64,000 nucleotides of DNA from Margaritifera margaritifera (GCA_029931535.1 JAQPZY010000962.1:496001-560000), one strand, 5' to 3'; positions 34,838-46,799 are shown, counted from the first letter of the stretch. Numbers and translations: made by a program. Notes: generated by a model not told the origin, from the letters alone.

Positions 34838-34838
34838 A
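34700..34838. repeat. Compound (AT)n-(GA)n microsatellite
   Basis: An AT run at 34700-34772 (with TATTTAT interruption) leads directly into a GA run at 34773-34838 with one AAA interruption. Confidence 0.97.
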
Positions 34839-35224
34839 ACTATCAAGCAATTCAACCAAAACCTGCATGAGCCTGACTTGCGGTCCATTATTTCCCCTAT
34901 TTCCAAGGACCTCAAGACAATAGTCGTTGTCAAATGGAGGGTTTGTAAACGCGCAAATACTACAAATAATGTTCCTCTAATCACCTAATGACCACACATC
35001 ACGAAACTCTAATTTAACGCTTGCATCAAATTTGAATGACTCAATAGTAGGCCTTTCAAGTCGAAGATTGGTATTTTACGCCATACATTACGAAACAAGA
35101 CCCAAATACCGAATAGAAAGAATTATTCCAATCTCAAATTACTAAACGCTTTTACAGTAGAATATCCGGAGAATTCCTTATGTTAAGAAATTAGGGAGGG
35201 TCCATTGTACGAAACTGATCTATG

Positions 35225-35360
35225 CTACCATAAAGTCTCGTGAATGCTGTACATTATGACGTCTGCTCCTAGACATTGACTACTTAGTCGGTTTGAGAAA
35301 TATCTTCCCAACTCGGACTCCCCATAAGCAACAAATAACCACTCAAATCTAACAAAGCAA
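35225..35360 (+). repeat. Dispersed repeat R1, copy 2
   Basis: Second copy of the repeat at 24254-24390: CTACCATAAAGTCTCGTGAA, CTGTACATTATGACGT, CGGTTTGAGAAAT and ATCTAACAAAGC. It lies about 210 bp left of the 24-bp array. Confidence 0.85.
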
Positions 35361-35570
35361 TATATTTGACATCAAGAACTTATAAGGAAATATTCTTTTA
35401 ATTTTGAATATCATTTCCTTTAGTACATTCTATAAGATCGAAAAGTATACTGGTACGCTCACCTATAGACCTCCTTTGATAATAGACTGTTGTAGTGTCA
35501 GTTATTATTTGATGTAAATATTGTTTCAAACGGTGTGATATGGTACAAGATGCGATTATAACATTTACAT

Positions 35571-35787
35571 TTGGGAGTGCTATCGTACACTAATTTAGGA
35601 GTGCTATCGTACACTAATTTAGGAGTGATATCGTACACTAATTTAGGAGTGATATCGTACACTAATTTAGGAGTGATATCGTACGCTAATTTAGGAGTGA
35701 TATCATACACAAATTTAGGAGTGATATCGTACACTAATTTAGGAGTGATATCATACACTAATTTAGGAGTGATATCGTACACTAATT
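35571..35787. repeat. 24-bp minisatellite, nine copies
   Basis: Units read GATATCGTACACTAATTTAG then GAGT. Rare variants are GTGCTATCG (left units), TACGC and ATCATACAC. The unit is open on both strands (YTNLGVIS on plus, TPKLVYDI on minus), so protein-like open runs here are repeat artefacts. Confidence 0.96.
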
Positions 35788-35951
35788 TTGAAAGCAGATT
35801 TGTCTTCTTTGGCTACACAGTAATGAGACCCAGTTTTCACTTTGTAGAAGGCGAACCATTCTACTTGGCTCTCCCTGAACTCGTTATTTGTGTACTCTGA
35901 AAACTTCCCAACTCTAGCCACTCTCTCTTTAATCTGCAACGGATCTCCTCT
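35788..35951 (-). CDS. Possible exon, unassigned
   Basis: On the minus strand a stop-free stretch follows a CATTAG acceptor-like sequence and reads DPLQIKERVARVGKFSEYTN, then QVEWFAFYKVKTGSHYC and VAKEDKSAF. Its composition is balanced and protein-like, unlike the repeat-derived frames nearby. It ends where the 24-bp array begins. It could be an exon of a host gene that continues at 36225-36389, with the hAT-type insertion in the intron, or a piece of an unrecognised transposon. No domain is recognised. The coding call rests on amino-acid composition alone. Confidence 0.3.
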
Positions 35952-35976
35952 AATGACCCCATATCAGCCATATCAG

Positions 35977-36224
35977 CCTGTATCCAGCGGCGGCGCGACG
36001 GGGGAGTATCAGTTGGGGGGGGGGGGGGAATTGCCTCAGGGCGCCGGGCAAGGGGGGCGCCGTCGGGAGCTTTTTATAGCTGTAACCGGGGCGTAGATGG
36101 GGTTGGGGGGGGGGGGGTTGGAAGTTGGCAACTGACAAAAACTGTTCTCTGTGACAAAGTAGGGGCGCTACTAAAGAACATTGCTCCCAGGCGCCTCGAA
36201 CCCTCGCACCGCCACTGCCTGTAA
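35977..36224. mobile_element. 230-bp non-autonomous hAT-type element, copy 2, with target duplications
   Basis: Element 35985-36216 starts CAGCGGCGGCGCGACGGG and ends CGCACCGCCACTG, flanked by CCTGTATC (35977-35984) and CCTGTAAC (36217-36224), an 8-bp duplication with one mismatch. It aligns with copy 1 through GGGCGCCGGGC, AGCTGTAACCGGGGCGTA, TTGGCAACTGACA and AAACTGTTCTCTGTG. Two long G runs (near 36016 and 36103) have grown beyond those of copy 1. No coding capacity. Confidence 0.9.
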
Positions 36225-36389
36225 CTGACAATAGAGGTTTGCGAAGCATTTCGCTGCGTTGTCAAAACCGTTCTGTATACCAAATAATTCCAGAAACTGT
36301 GGACTGATTTGAACAGAATAGAAAACCTGAAGTTGTAAGGTTTCCGTGGATATAAATTCAGTTAACAAGGCAGTTGTGTTACTAGCCAT
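36225..36389 (-). CDS. Possible first exon, unassigned
   Basis: A minus-strand ATG in a good context (ATCAAGATGGCT) at 36389 opens MASNTTALLTEFISTETLQL, then QVFYSVQISPQFLELFGIQN and FDNAAKCFANLYCQLQ before running into the hAT-type insertion. A donor-like CAG/GTTTTC lies after TLQLQ, so the true exon could be short. Composition is protein-like, and it is next to the possible exon at 35788-35951 in the same orientation. There is no recognised domain and no proof of transcription. Confidence 0.3.
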
Positions 36390-38233
36390 CTTGATAAATC
36401 CTGGTGATGAGTTGTCCGTGAAGTTTGTTCACAAGGTGCACTAAACGGAATATTTGCTGGCAAATAAAACAAAACTGCACTTTTTTCCACAAGCGCCGAA
36501 ATTATCCACGATTATGACGGGAAAGGTTTACATATATCATTAAGTTTAAGGCTCTGTACATCGTAAGTCTATTTATGCGGAAATTTTAATAGCTTTCTTA
36601 TATACTGTAAATATATTGAGGCCTACACGTATGGATGGTAGAGCACCAAATGTACAGGCTCTTTCAATATGAAAAACAGAATAGTTAATTAACTAATTTG
36701 TTTTTTCTCACGGTCACTATTAATAATACCTTTTTAAACACGCGTGCACTTGTAACAAATACTGAAAGGGCCATGCACTATAAAGGGGCATAACTCTCTT
36801 ACAATATCGTCAGCAATTGTGATTGATAGGCCTGCAAAATATATGTCGAGCAAGCACTATGGTCCATATCACTTAAAAAGACAATATGTGATCCACATAA
36901 AAAAAATGACAACTGGACATAATTTAATACCTAGAATTCGGAGGTGCAATCGAAATATTTGCCCTAACCAATAGGGATTTACTTCCTTCAACCCACCACA
37001 CATGGAATATAATTAGCATCGCGCACCTATTTACACATATCATGGATCGATTCATTCATACATACATGTATTTTTCAACCTCTCATTTATTTCTTCTTTC
37101 CTTTCTATGTTCCCTCCTTCCTTAATTAATGCGTTCATTTATCCGTTTATCAAAAAAAAATCCACCGAAGAAAAACACCACGCAATAAATAATGCACCTT
37201 TTGAGAATATCAAAAAAAGCATTAATTTCATCAAACAGCCCCAGCATCCATATTGTATGCGAGATAGTGGTTTGTCGATCCCAGTCCTTAGGGAATAGTA
37301 AGTATCTATGTATGATCACGTATCACAATTGCATAAACAGAAGATAATCAAAATTTCAACAACGGTAGGGTTCCTAAACAACATATGAGCGTGGGTTTTA
37401 TTCTGTTATATTGATTGACTGGAAAGCATTAAATATACTATTCTATTAAAATTAGTTATTGTATTGCTAGAGCTGACATAGGTGACCGAAGGGAAATAAA
37501 ACAATTGAATACACTGTAGTAAATGTATGTATAGTCACTCAAAGCCATTACTCTCAAGTACAGTTAATATAATTGATGTCATTAATCATATGTTTAATGA
37601 GAAGTCGCCAGGCTGATCTATATAATATTTAAAGTCAGTATACGCGACCTTTCGGACAGCGGTGACAACAAGGCAGCTTTAGCTGTTATTTCTGCCGTTT
37701 CATTACCCTTAATACCAATGTGACTCTAGTTAACTAACAGGTACTACATAAAACACATCTAAATACTATGATCGAAACTAGGGTTAAAACAACTGATTAT
37801 ATACCTTGCAAGATATATAGGTTAATAAATAGATAAGACAGATAGATAGAAAACATCAGGGAGCTACATGTAAGGGACGGTAGATTCAACCTGATTATAT
37901 GCCTACCGAAGGGACAGACCCTTTTTTGTGTAGTTCTCTCAGATAATTTATATTTTAGACAAACCAGGTAGCCTGTTAGAAATATAAATAGGAAATGTTT
38001 TATTTCATGTATATATGTGTCTTCATATTCCCTTTTATTTAAAAGGAATATATACGGCTTGAAGAAAACATTAATTGATGAATTGGAACATAAGGGGTGA
38101 AAGTTTAAACAAGTTTCACCAAGGTACCTATATAAAATCAGTGTTCAATTGAGCGTTTAGCAAAATCATTTATTAGCTTCGTTTTCTAATATTTTACTTT
38201 TATAAAAAATAAGTTGCAAATTACACTGGAGGA
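36390..38233. other. No gene seen
   Basis: About 1.8 kb of AT-rich sequence. If the exon at 36225-36389 is real, its promoter would lie here; I see no convincing core promoter motif. Confidence 0.4.
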
Positions 38234-38541
38234 TGAAACAGAATATATTATACAATAAAACAACATATTATACAATAATACAGAATATATTATACAATGA
38301 AACAGAACATATTATACAATGCAACAGAACATATTATACAATGAAACAGAACATATTATGCAATGCAACAGAACATATTATACAATGAAACAGAACATAT
38401 TATACAATGAAACAGAACATATTATACAACGAAACAGGACATATTATGCAATGAAACAGAACTTATTATACGATGAAACAGAACATATTTTACAATAAAG
38501 CAGAACATATTATACAATAAAACAGAACATATTATACAACA
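38234..38541. repeat. 22-bp minisatellite, 14 copies
   Basis: Units read AACAGAACATATTATACAAT then GA. 308 bp divides into exactly 14 units. Variants include ATGCAAT, GCAACAG, AATAAAGC and ACTTATTATACG, more frequent at both edges. Confidence 0.95.
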
Positions 38542-39061
38542 AAAATGAAAGTAGTAGTATATAGAGGTTGAACATCCAGCTAAAACATTTTACCTCCCAC
38601 CAAAACATTTTTACAGACACTAAAAAAAATCACTTACAAAATATAACCAGTCACCCCAAAACAGCAACAAAAAATAATAAACTACATAAATTTCCCTGCC
38701 ACAGAACCCTATGCTACTGCATTCATCACAATATTTTTTCCCAAATGTGTGGCGGCCACCATCCCTCATATATCATTATTGCACAGATATTTGAGTGAAA
38801 AAGATTATGGTCATAATCCCATAGGATCCATTATACACTCAAACTTAGCACACTGGAACTAAACGCAAGATACTTAGGACACCGGATACTGAGCCAAACA
38901 CTCATCAAAAATAAATGTACAGACCAGACTCAAGAAACTATTCCCCTACTGGAGTCTACTTTGTAACGAGGATCATATATTAGATAATATGTGTTGCATC
39001 ATCAACCATTTTACTTTTCTTAAACTACTTTGATATTAACAGGTTGAACTTTACCAAGTTA
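38542..39061. other. No gene seen
   Basis: AT-rich and C-poor on one strand; no recognisable features. Confidence 0.4.
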
Positions 39062-39149
39062 TCCAATTAATGCGTATCAACAATCCAATTAATGCGTATC
39101 AACAATCCAATTAATGCATATCAACAATCCAATTAATGCGTATCAACAA
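39062..39149. repeat. 22-bp minisatellite, four copies
   Basis: TCCAATTAATGCGTATCAAC then AA recurs at 39062, 39084, 39106 and 39128; the third unit has GCATATC. Confidence 0.95.
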
Positions 39150-40015
39150 ACTTGCATGATGTATCTATGAATTATGTGCATGATAACAGAGTAAAGCGCC
39201 ATTTTGTTCTGTATGTGTATACAAGACATATTTAAGGATATTTACGTCTTTTTTTCATTAAATCTGTATTTGATTTAATAATAATATTTTGTAAATCGTA
39301 ACAGTATGTGGAACATAATTATTCATTTATACCGATTATAATATAGTATAGATGTTTAAATATTAAAGAATGCTCCTCTGATCTATGTATGTATATATAT
39401 ATCACAAACAATAACCTTTGCAATACACCAATCTTTGTATATATACGGTGTTATGAGTAATTTTTAAAAGCGATACCGACAGTGACAGCTACGGTACAAC
39501 AATTTCAAAGTTCTCGGGTTCAGTTTGGTTAACTATGATAAGATCGGTAACAAGGAAAGTGTGGATGGCGTGGCTCCAGCAAGGTCCGAGGTCCAACACT
39601 GTATACATTTCTTTAATAGTAAGAAACTATATGATAACCAAATTTAAAATGGCGACATGACTAAGCATTCTAGTGCACTGACCCAGTGACCGACTATCGT
39701 CGGCGAAACAGCTTATGGAGCACACATGTGAAAAATATAACGTAAACACACATTTTGTTTAAGTAAATACTACTGAGTAAAAATTCATTGGTCAAATTTC
39801 AGCTCAAAAATCTAGTGTACGGAGTGGAAGAAAAGTAGTCATATATATATCAAATTATAGAATATTAGATTTTCTATTTGTGTTTACGTCTGTATAGCCT
39901 ATACAAGCTATGTTTGTATCTGGTTATCTGTTAAGCCTTGTGATATGTACTGCCTTACATGTCTGTATACAGTTTTTATTATATACTTTAGAGTGAAATA
40001 TAGAAACTTATTGGC
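39150..40015. other. No gene seen
   Basis: AT-rich sequence without recognisable features. Confidence 0.4.
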
Positions 40016-40039
40016 GAGATAATTTTAATATTTTTTCAT

Positions 40040-40106
40040 TCCTATATTTTCACATGTGAAAAATATATCCTTATATTTTCACATGTGTAAATATAAGATT
40101 TCCCAT
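40040..40106. repeat. Pair of tandem palindromes around CACATGTG
   Basis: TATATTTTCACATGTGAAAA is followed about 30 bp later by TATATTTTCACATGTGTAAA. The first has a perfect TTTTCACATGTGAAAA palindrome; the second has decayed at one position. Possibly a short tandem duplication. Confidence 0.7.
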
Positions 40107-40649
40107 CATGCCATGCGACGCTGGATTGTGTGTGTGTATATATGTGTTACCTGCAGCTACAAAAAGGAGCACTTGGTGAGCTAGAACAAATAAATAGAAA
40201 CTGCATTACATTTCAGACATGGAAATTAATTTTTGCTGACGAAATTTGAGTCGACGCCTTTCGCGTCTCTATGAAGTTATTTCCCCTTATTTCCTTGACA
40301 ACAATGATGAATCCGCTGTGATGCATTGATGAATCGAACTTGCTTTGTGCTCAAATATGATAAAATAGTTTACAAAATGTCTAAAATATAATTTACTGCG
40401 ACAGATTAGGTCAATTCAATCATACCGATATCTTAAGTCACTGATATTTATATGACCAGCGTATGAAAGTGAGGTGAATTAACAAAAAAGGGGTGGGTGG
40501 GCGGTGGAGTGTGATGCTGAATAGTGAGTATAATCTTCTAAGCTTCGATTCTGGAGAAACTTTGGTATATAATAAAAAGAAAAATTTCTTTTCCTGTGTT
40601 AATACAGGATATATTTCATCTTGTGGTTCCAAAAACGGAAAAAAAAGTA
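40107..40649. other. No gene seen
   Basis: Unassigned sequence left of the integrase relic; a Polinton would have further genes, but none is recognised here. Confidence 0.4.
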
Positions 40650-41430
40650 TATGGAAAATGCAACAGTTCATGCAAATACATCTTGACAATGATTGATATT
40701 TTCTCCAAATGAGCTTGGCTAAGAAAGTAAGAACAAAAAAGAGGGACGACATACACAACGTTTTCAGAGAAATCTTTAATGAGCGGAAGCCAGACAAGAC
40801 ACAGCTTTATGAAGCAAAGAAGTGTATAACTGTAAGGTTAAGGAATTATTGGAAAAGCAAATACCGAATACTTAGGCAGAAAACAAGCGCCTATAGTGCA
40901 AAGGTTAAATAGAACTTTTAAACCTAATATGGAAGTGTTTCACGCAAAATGAAAGTAGAAAATGGGTGGATGCATTACCTAACCTCATCGATGGATATAA
41001 TAATAATTATCACAGGCCAACTAATTTAACTCCAGTTATAGCCAGTGACCCTAAAACAGGTAAAGGTATGGAACAGTTTATTTTTGATTCTCTAAAACTG
41101 ATACCTTTGGAACGCCGGAATATAGAAATTTGTGAGAAAGTTAGGATCTCAAAATATTAATCGATTTTTCCAAAAAGGCCATCTTGCTAATTTTACAAAA
41201 AAGATTTCAAAATCATACAAGTCAACATATTGGAAGAATTAAAGGGAGAGAATATAGCGGGACTTTTTTACAATGAGGAATTGTCTCTCTACGATAAGCA
41301 AGACTAACTGTTCAAGGTTGAGAAAGTTTTAAAGGCGAAAAACAAATGAAACGTAAAACGACACATTACTAAAATACCAAGGATATTGATGATTCTTTTA
41401 ATACTTGGTGGAGTCTAACAAAAATATTGT
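40650..41430 (+). pseudogene. Polinton/Maverick-type integrase with chromodomain tail, broken
   Basis: Retroviral-type (rve) integrases of Polintons insert the element DNA. Plus-strand blocks occur in family order: YILTMIDIFSK near 40670-40705 (first catalytic Asp), FREIFNERKPDK near 40763-40798, SKEV...VKELLEKQIPNT near 40818-40875, then VQRLNRTFKPNM near 40896-40930 where the expected catalytic Glu is Gln, ALPNLIDGYNNNYHRPT near 40967-41020, KVRISKY near 41139-41160, KGHLANFTKK near 41178-41207, YSGTFYNEEL near 41256-41285, and a chromodomain-like start LFKVEKVLKAKN near 41311-41346. Blocks lie in several frames with stops between them, so this is a dead copy. The combination of YNN-YHR with the F-KG--ANFT and chromodomain tail is typical of Polinton integrases; a chromoviral LTR element is the alternative. 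The second Asp block is degraded. Confidence 0.75.
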
Positions 41431-42390
41431 GTTGCTTAAATATAAGTAGCATATACAATTAGTTTATGAAAAATTCAAAGAACCACCTTAGAATAAAATC
41501 GAGCATATTATTTGGAAGGACAGATAATGTGACACCTTATCATTCCAATAAAACAATCTCAAGATGATTGCTGGTAGTGTAACACAAGTTTAGATTATAA
41601 CATCTTCATTATCACCAATCAGATTGGAATTTTCTGCTCAGATATTTGCAAATAGATAACGATAGACGTGGAAAACAATATTATAAATATTGTCGAAGAC
41701 AATAGGTTCAGAATTTTACCAGGTTATTTTTAATGAGTCAGAGCAGACCAAATCAATAGAATAATTGATGAGTTACAAATTGTAAATGGTGGTGTGTATG
41801 GAACAATGATTTTAGAGAGCAATAACAGCATCATATTCATTTGTAATAATTTCAGGTAATATAAACGGTTGAGAATATTACATGTTTTCGATGCGGTGAA
41901 GTAAATCCCATCGACCAGATGGAATGTGGAAACACACAATACCAAAGGTCAATCAGTGCATTAACTTCATAAAATAAACTGGTTATCGTAACAGACAAAA
42001 TAATAAGATTACACAGAACAATTAGAAAATAATTACTTGCGAGAGAAATAACAAATATTGCAAAGGGAACAATGTACAATCATAAGAAAAGTAAATTTCA
42101 TCCTAATTTTAATTTTTAAAAATAGCTCTATAATAAATGGCTTCAATACTTGATTTTTAAAACAAATTGAAAGAAGTAAATTACAATCACCTTTTATTAG
42201 ACTTCCTACTATATGGAAATAAAACAGAATTATCAAAGAGAATAGAAACAAATAATCACCAGAAAGCTCCACCAATAGCATATATGATTCTAACCTTTGA
42301 TTCTGAAATATATTGCTCAAATCTTATTGTAATATTTTCGTCTGAGTCCTATCCTTTTTCAAGCAAACTCATATTTCAAAAAACGTTTTA
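41431..42390. other. Unassigned sequence right of integrase relic
   Basis: AT-rich sequence with open stretches up to 95 residues on the minus strand and no recognisable Polinton polymerase, ATPase, protease or capsid motif. If part of the Polinton, it is beyond recognition. Confidence 0.4.
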
Positions 42391-42462
42391 ACAGTGTCTT
42401 AACAGTGTCTTAACAGTGTCTTAACAGTGTTTTAACAGTGTCTTAACAGTGTCTTAACAGTG
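42391..42462. repeat. 11-bp minisatellite, 6-7 copies
   Basis: ACAGTGTCTTA repeated from 42391, one unit with ACAGTGTTTTA. Confidence 0.95.
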
Positions 42463-42864
42463 GAAACAGACTGCGTAATAGATGCTCCATTTTGCGGTTG
42501 AGCATGTAATATATGTATTACATAAACCCTGCTACTTCGATTTAACCTACCTATTACTTCTGTTTGTCATGGAATTGTGTGCACTTAATGTAGATGCATT
42601 AAATATGAACGAAAATGTACTCGGGTTTCGTTGCCGCGTACGGTGTTACCCGTGGATGGTTTTGTTCGTTCGGTTCACCCAATGCTGCACCAACAGAGTG
42701 CCTGTAGTAAGAAACCCGAATACATCAAGTTCTCTGGCCGTGGATTTCACCATAACCAGGGTACTTATAGAGTAAAATCTCGCTGTATTATCACAATACA
42801 GTTTAGGTTTCTCAGGAAGCTGTCCATTTTACAGAAGCAATCTTCAGCTGTAGAGGTATAGAGG
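42463..42864. other. Unassigned, slightly GC-richer stretch
   Basis: Open plus-strand stretches of 97 and 76 residues overlap in different frames (42482-42775 and 42631-42861). The segment 42610-42740 is more GC-rich than its surroundings. No domain, splice site pair or transposon end is recognised. Confidence 0.35.
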
Positions 42865-43099
42865 TATGTGACATATAAAATTGTATTCTTTCTTGATATC
42901 AGTTTTATGTGATAGAATTGTTTTATAGATTTAATGTTTGGGAATTTATTCTACATTTTACAGAGAGTCAGATCTATGTGACATATAAAATTGTATTCTT
43001 TCTTGATATCAGTTTTATGTGATAGAATTGTTTTATAGATTTAATGTTTGGGAATTTATTCTACATTTTACATAGAGTCAGATCTATGTGACATATCGC
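42865..43099. repeat. 110-bp tandem duplication
   Basis: TATGTGACATATAAAATTGT recurs at 42865 and 42975, the two 110-bp units differing at about two positions, with a partial third at 43085. Confidence 0.95.
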
Positions 43100-43516
43100 C
43101 ATGCTGTCAGATAGAGTATAGTCTGTTTCAAGTTTGCCATTTTTATAACTGAACAGACAAATTGAATTCAATTATACGAGTAATGTTCGACCTCTTATAA
43201 TTCAGTGAGATTTATTCTTGTCAGACACAGATTATAATAATACTCTCGTACCGTAGTTCTGATGAAATGATTTAATGTGTAACGAAGCAAACTCATGTGC
43301 AAGCATGCGTAATGTATCTTATTTTATTCGTACAGACTGGAGGGGCGGGCCATGCATGGCGGCTCTTTGATCGTCGAAGAGCTGTGGAACCGAAAATACA
43401 TCGTGATCGTCAACTAGACGCCACGAGATAAATATGTTCCATATTTGAATAAATATTATTCAATATCACACTATGAGTGAAAATCAATAATACATACATC
43501 CTACTTGTGCATGAAA
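43100..43516. other. No gene seen
   Basis: Unique sequence with a short GC-rich patch near 43340-43430 (GGAGGGGCGGGCCATGCATG). No feature recognised. Confidence 0.4.
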
Positions 43517-43765
43517 TATACATTATTCATATTTTTGTACAAATTCTATACTTTGATCACCATTGGTGATACAATTATACATTGTTCATATTTGTGTATA
43601 AATCATACACTTTGATACCCTTGGTGATTGAATCATACATCGTTCTTATTTGTGTATAAATTCTATACTTTGATACCCTTGGTGATGGAATCATACATTT
43701 GTCATATTTGGGGTATACATTCTATACATTGATCATCCATAGTGATAGATCCATATATCAATCAT
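43517..43765. repeat. About 60-bp tandem repeat, four diverged copies
   Basis: Units contain TATACATT-TTCATATTTGTG, then ATTCTATACTTTGAT and CCTTGGTGATGGAAT. Divergence increases to the right (TTGGGGTATAC, CCATAGTGATAGAT), making this one of the older arrays in the window. Confidence 0.85.
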
Positions 43766-44322
43766 ATTTGTTGATACGTTCCATTTGTTGATTCTTGTTT
43801 GGTTACTCGTTAAAGTTACATGTTCTGATTAGTTCCATTTAGGAACGATATCATTTCCTTGTATCAGTTGATGAACTCGGTGCGCATCATTTTATCATAT
43901 CCATTGTTGGACTTCATGCGCACGAGAATGGTGTAAGATTCATTCATCGTTTGATTACATTATAAATAAACATCTCATTCACGAAATTGCTTTCAGTGTC
44001 TTCGCTAGATTCAATCCCAACCTGGCTTCATCCTGTTACACTGTTAAACGGTTGCTATATTGGAGAACAAAAATAAGCCCATCCTTTTTCTTCATCGCTT
44101 GTCATCAATGATTCATTTCTTCAGCAGGCATTTGTCACCAGTATTCAACTGTTCCAGCGCCATAATTAGAGTTTCGTTTGTAAGCACTTAGCACATCAGC
44201 TGGTGTAGATTTTTCAAAGCCATGTGGTAGTTTTATGTTCCTCAGGCACATTATCTGTGTGATATTTTTTCCATTAATAAATCTCTATTCATGATGTCGA
44301 AGGATATTAAAGTAATACATAG
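43766..44322. other. No gene seen
   Basis: Unique sequence without recognisable feature. Confidence 0.4.
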
Positions 44323-44407
44323 TATGTATGTATGTATGTATGTATGTATGTATGTATGTATGTATGTATGTATGTATGTATGTATGTATGTATGTATGTA
44401 TGTATGT
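44323..44407. repeat. (TATG)n microsatellite
   Basis: About 21 perfect units. Confidence 0.97.
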
Positions 44408-44485
44408 AGTTTGTTCGATTAAAAACTTGATTATCAGGTAATTGTATAAAGCGATCAGACAATAGTTTTCGTATCTGAAAGAAAA

Positions 44486-44585
44486 CATGAAACCCATATC
44501 TCGATTTTAAGTTGAAACCCATATCTCGATTTTAACATGAAACCCATATCTCGATTTTAATATGAAACCCATATCTTGATTTTAA
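44486..44585. repeat. 25-bp minisatellite, four copies
   Basis: ATGAAACCCATATCTCGATT then TTAA recurs at 44487, 44512, 44537 and 44562. Confidence 0.95.
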
Positions 44586-44770
44586 CTAACTCGGGTATAA
44601 CTGATAAATGCCAATATGATATTTTGTATCAAGCTGTCGCCATCCCCGTTTAACTGACTCTACAAAAATGTCATATCCCACTGTAACATGTCTGTTCATT
44701 GAATCATCATGTTCAGATTTTAAAGCTTGTATTTAAAATAGTTATTTTCTGTACAGTATATTTTTTATCT

Positions 44771-44848
44771 CTTTAAATAGTTATGTAATATCTTCATTAA
44801 CTGGAACTTTAAATATTTATGTAATATCTTCATTAACTGGAACTTTAA
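44771..44848. repeat. 36-bp tandem duplication
   Basis: TTATGTAATATCTTCATTAA and CTGGAACTTTAA occur twice, 36 bp apart. Confidence 0.92.
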
Positions 44849-46550
44849 GCCGAACCACAGGACAAAGAAAAGGCGCACTGCTTGTTACTTTTTTTGGGGG
44901 GTGGGGGGGTGGGGGGTGTTTAAAAAAAAAATCCTATATCCATTATTGAATTGTCACAAATGTGGAGTATCAACAAGATCATAAACATTTACTTTTCACT
45001 TTGCGCGCGTGGTTTTTGGTTGTTGAGTATTAACTGTACAAAATTATTTTATGAGGTTAAATCTCAGTAGCTGGGGATCTAGGTTATAGTGTGCTCTTAC
45101 AGATCATATAACCATAATCGTTTTCACTTGAACATCTGCGCAATACCGTGCAAATATTTGAGAGATGGTCGCTTGGAAAGTTTTGTAAAAAGTATTTTGA
45201 TTAATGCAGTAGCATACGGTTCTGTGGCCGGGAAACTTTTGTAAATTTTTCTTGCTAGGTGCTGGCTGGCTGCGTAGAGTGTTGTCTGCTAAGGAAAAAA
45301 AAAAAAAAAATGTCCTATGGTTTAAAATTTATTGGCCGGTTATACATTCTCTGTATACCACTCTTAAGTTTTCTGGAGGTCTTCAATTTTACCGATAATG
45401 ACCATTAGTGTCCAGTCAAAATAAAGCAGATATGCATCCTGCGGTAGTGTTTCTTTCCTGGCATTAAACTTTGCAATAATTTAAGAAATTAAACAGGACA
45501 GCTGCCGTCGTCTATTTGGCAATAGTTTCTTCACAAGGTCAATGGCGTGCCCTAGTCATGAACCCATGCAGAAGGATATGCAATGATGCAAAACCATTTT
45601 CATCTGAAATAAACTAATTGGATTACTGACATGACCAATTGATTACAGTTCCAACTTTGTACCATCTTAAGAAAGGCAGACAGCTATAACCTGGTCTGTA
45701 CTGTTCCTATACATGAAGGAAATAAATAATATGTCTATCATATACAAACTATTTTTCCTGAACACGAAATAGTTGTTCAAATGCAAGCAAAATGTGCAAT
45801 AAAATACAAAGCAAGCTGTAATTAATTATAGTATTGATTGATGTGTACTCAGCCATTTTGATTTCACTTGTAAAGACAGGAAAATAAACTGTTCCATAAT
45901 CAATACCTTCTTTTAAGCTTGGAACCTACTATATTCAAACGGTCCTAACATCTTGTTTTCAAATACCATATAATTTCAGTTTCATCTCCTGCCACAACTA
46001 AGGAACATAGTTTTGATTAGATATCTCAAGACGCCGCTCGGCTATTTTTTTAAGGCTGCTGACTATGCAATCCAGCTTCGTGTCGGATCGCGAGATGCAA
46101 TATAATCTTCAGAAAACATATTTTAGAACATTCAAAGGTATCTATTTCAAGCAAAACTTCTTTCCTGTACATACGTGAATTTCTCTCTAGTTAATGCCGT
46201 ATTCAAGCTGTCGATCATACCATTTAGTAAGAAACAGTTTCTGGGTAAATAAAGTGTGATGTAGACTACTGTGAAATTCATATATCATTATGGGAAGAAA
46301 AAACATGAAGTTTCAGTAATAGTGAGTTTGAGTAGCACACGCAATAAATATGGTAATAAGTTGGTTCTCCGCATCATCGAAGGCCCCAAAATGGAATTAC
46401 CGAAATCAGGAATTGTGGTCACGTCTTCAAAATTCATCATTTTGATACGTCACAGATTACGTGCGTGTGCGAATGCAAGATGTCGCAAAGAGTATTGAGG
46501 TCACTCGAGGTATATTGACAGGTTTGGTTAGGCGTATACGACAGCGTGCG
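44849..46550. other. No gene seen
   Basis: Unique sequence with a G-run at about 44894-44919 and an A-run at about 45295-45310. A 75-residue open stretch at 46271-46498 is unassigned. Confidence 0.4.
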
Positions 46551-46588
46551 AATCTCTCTCTCTCTGTCTCTGTCTCTCTCTCTGTCTC

Positions 46589-46633
<45 letters not shown>
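46551..46633. repeat. (TC)n microsatellite with TG interruptions
   Basis: CT-rich tract with regularly spaced TGTCTC interruptions on the left and a pure (CT)n on the right. Open arginine/glutamate or serine/leucine runs on each strand are artefacts. Confidence 0.96.
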
Positions 46634-46638
<5 letters not shown>

Positions 46639-46799
46639 ATATGACATAACACAATAGTTTATTTTTAAGGACATTTCAGGAGGATGAAAATTTAAGTTAA
46701 ACAATAATAACCAGAGGGTTTCCAACGTCTTATGAAGCATAAATAATTAAGACTAAATGTTTTAGAACCTTTTCCAGCTGTTGCATTTCCAGTTTTCGA

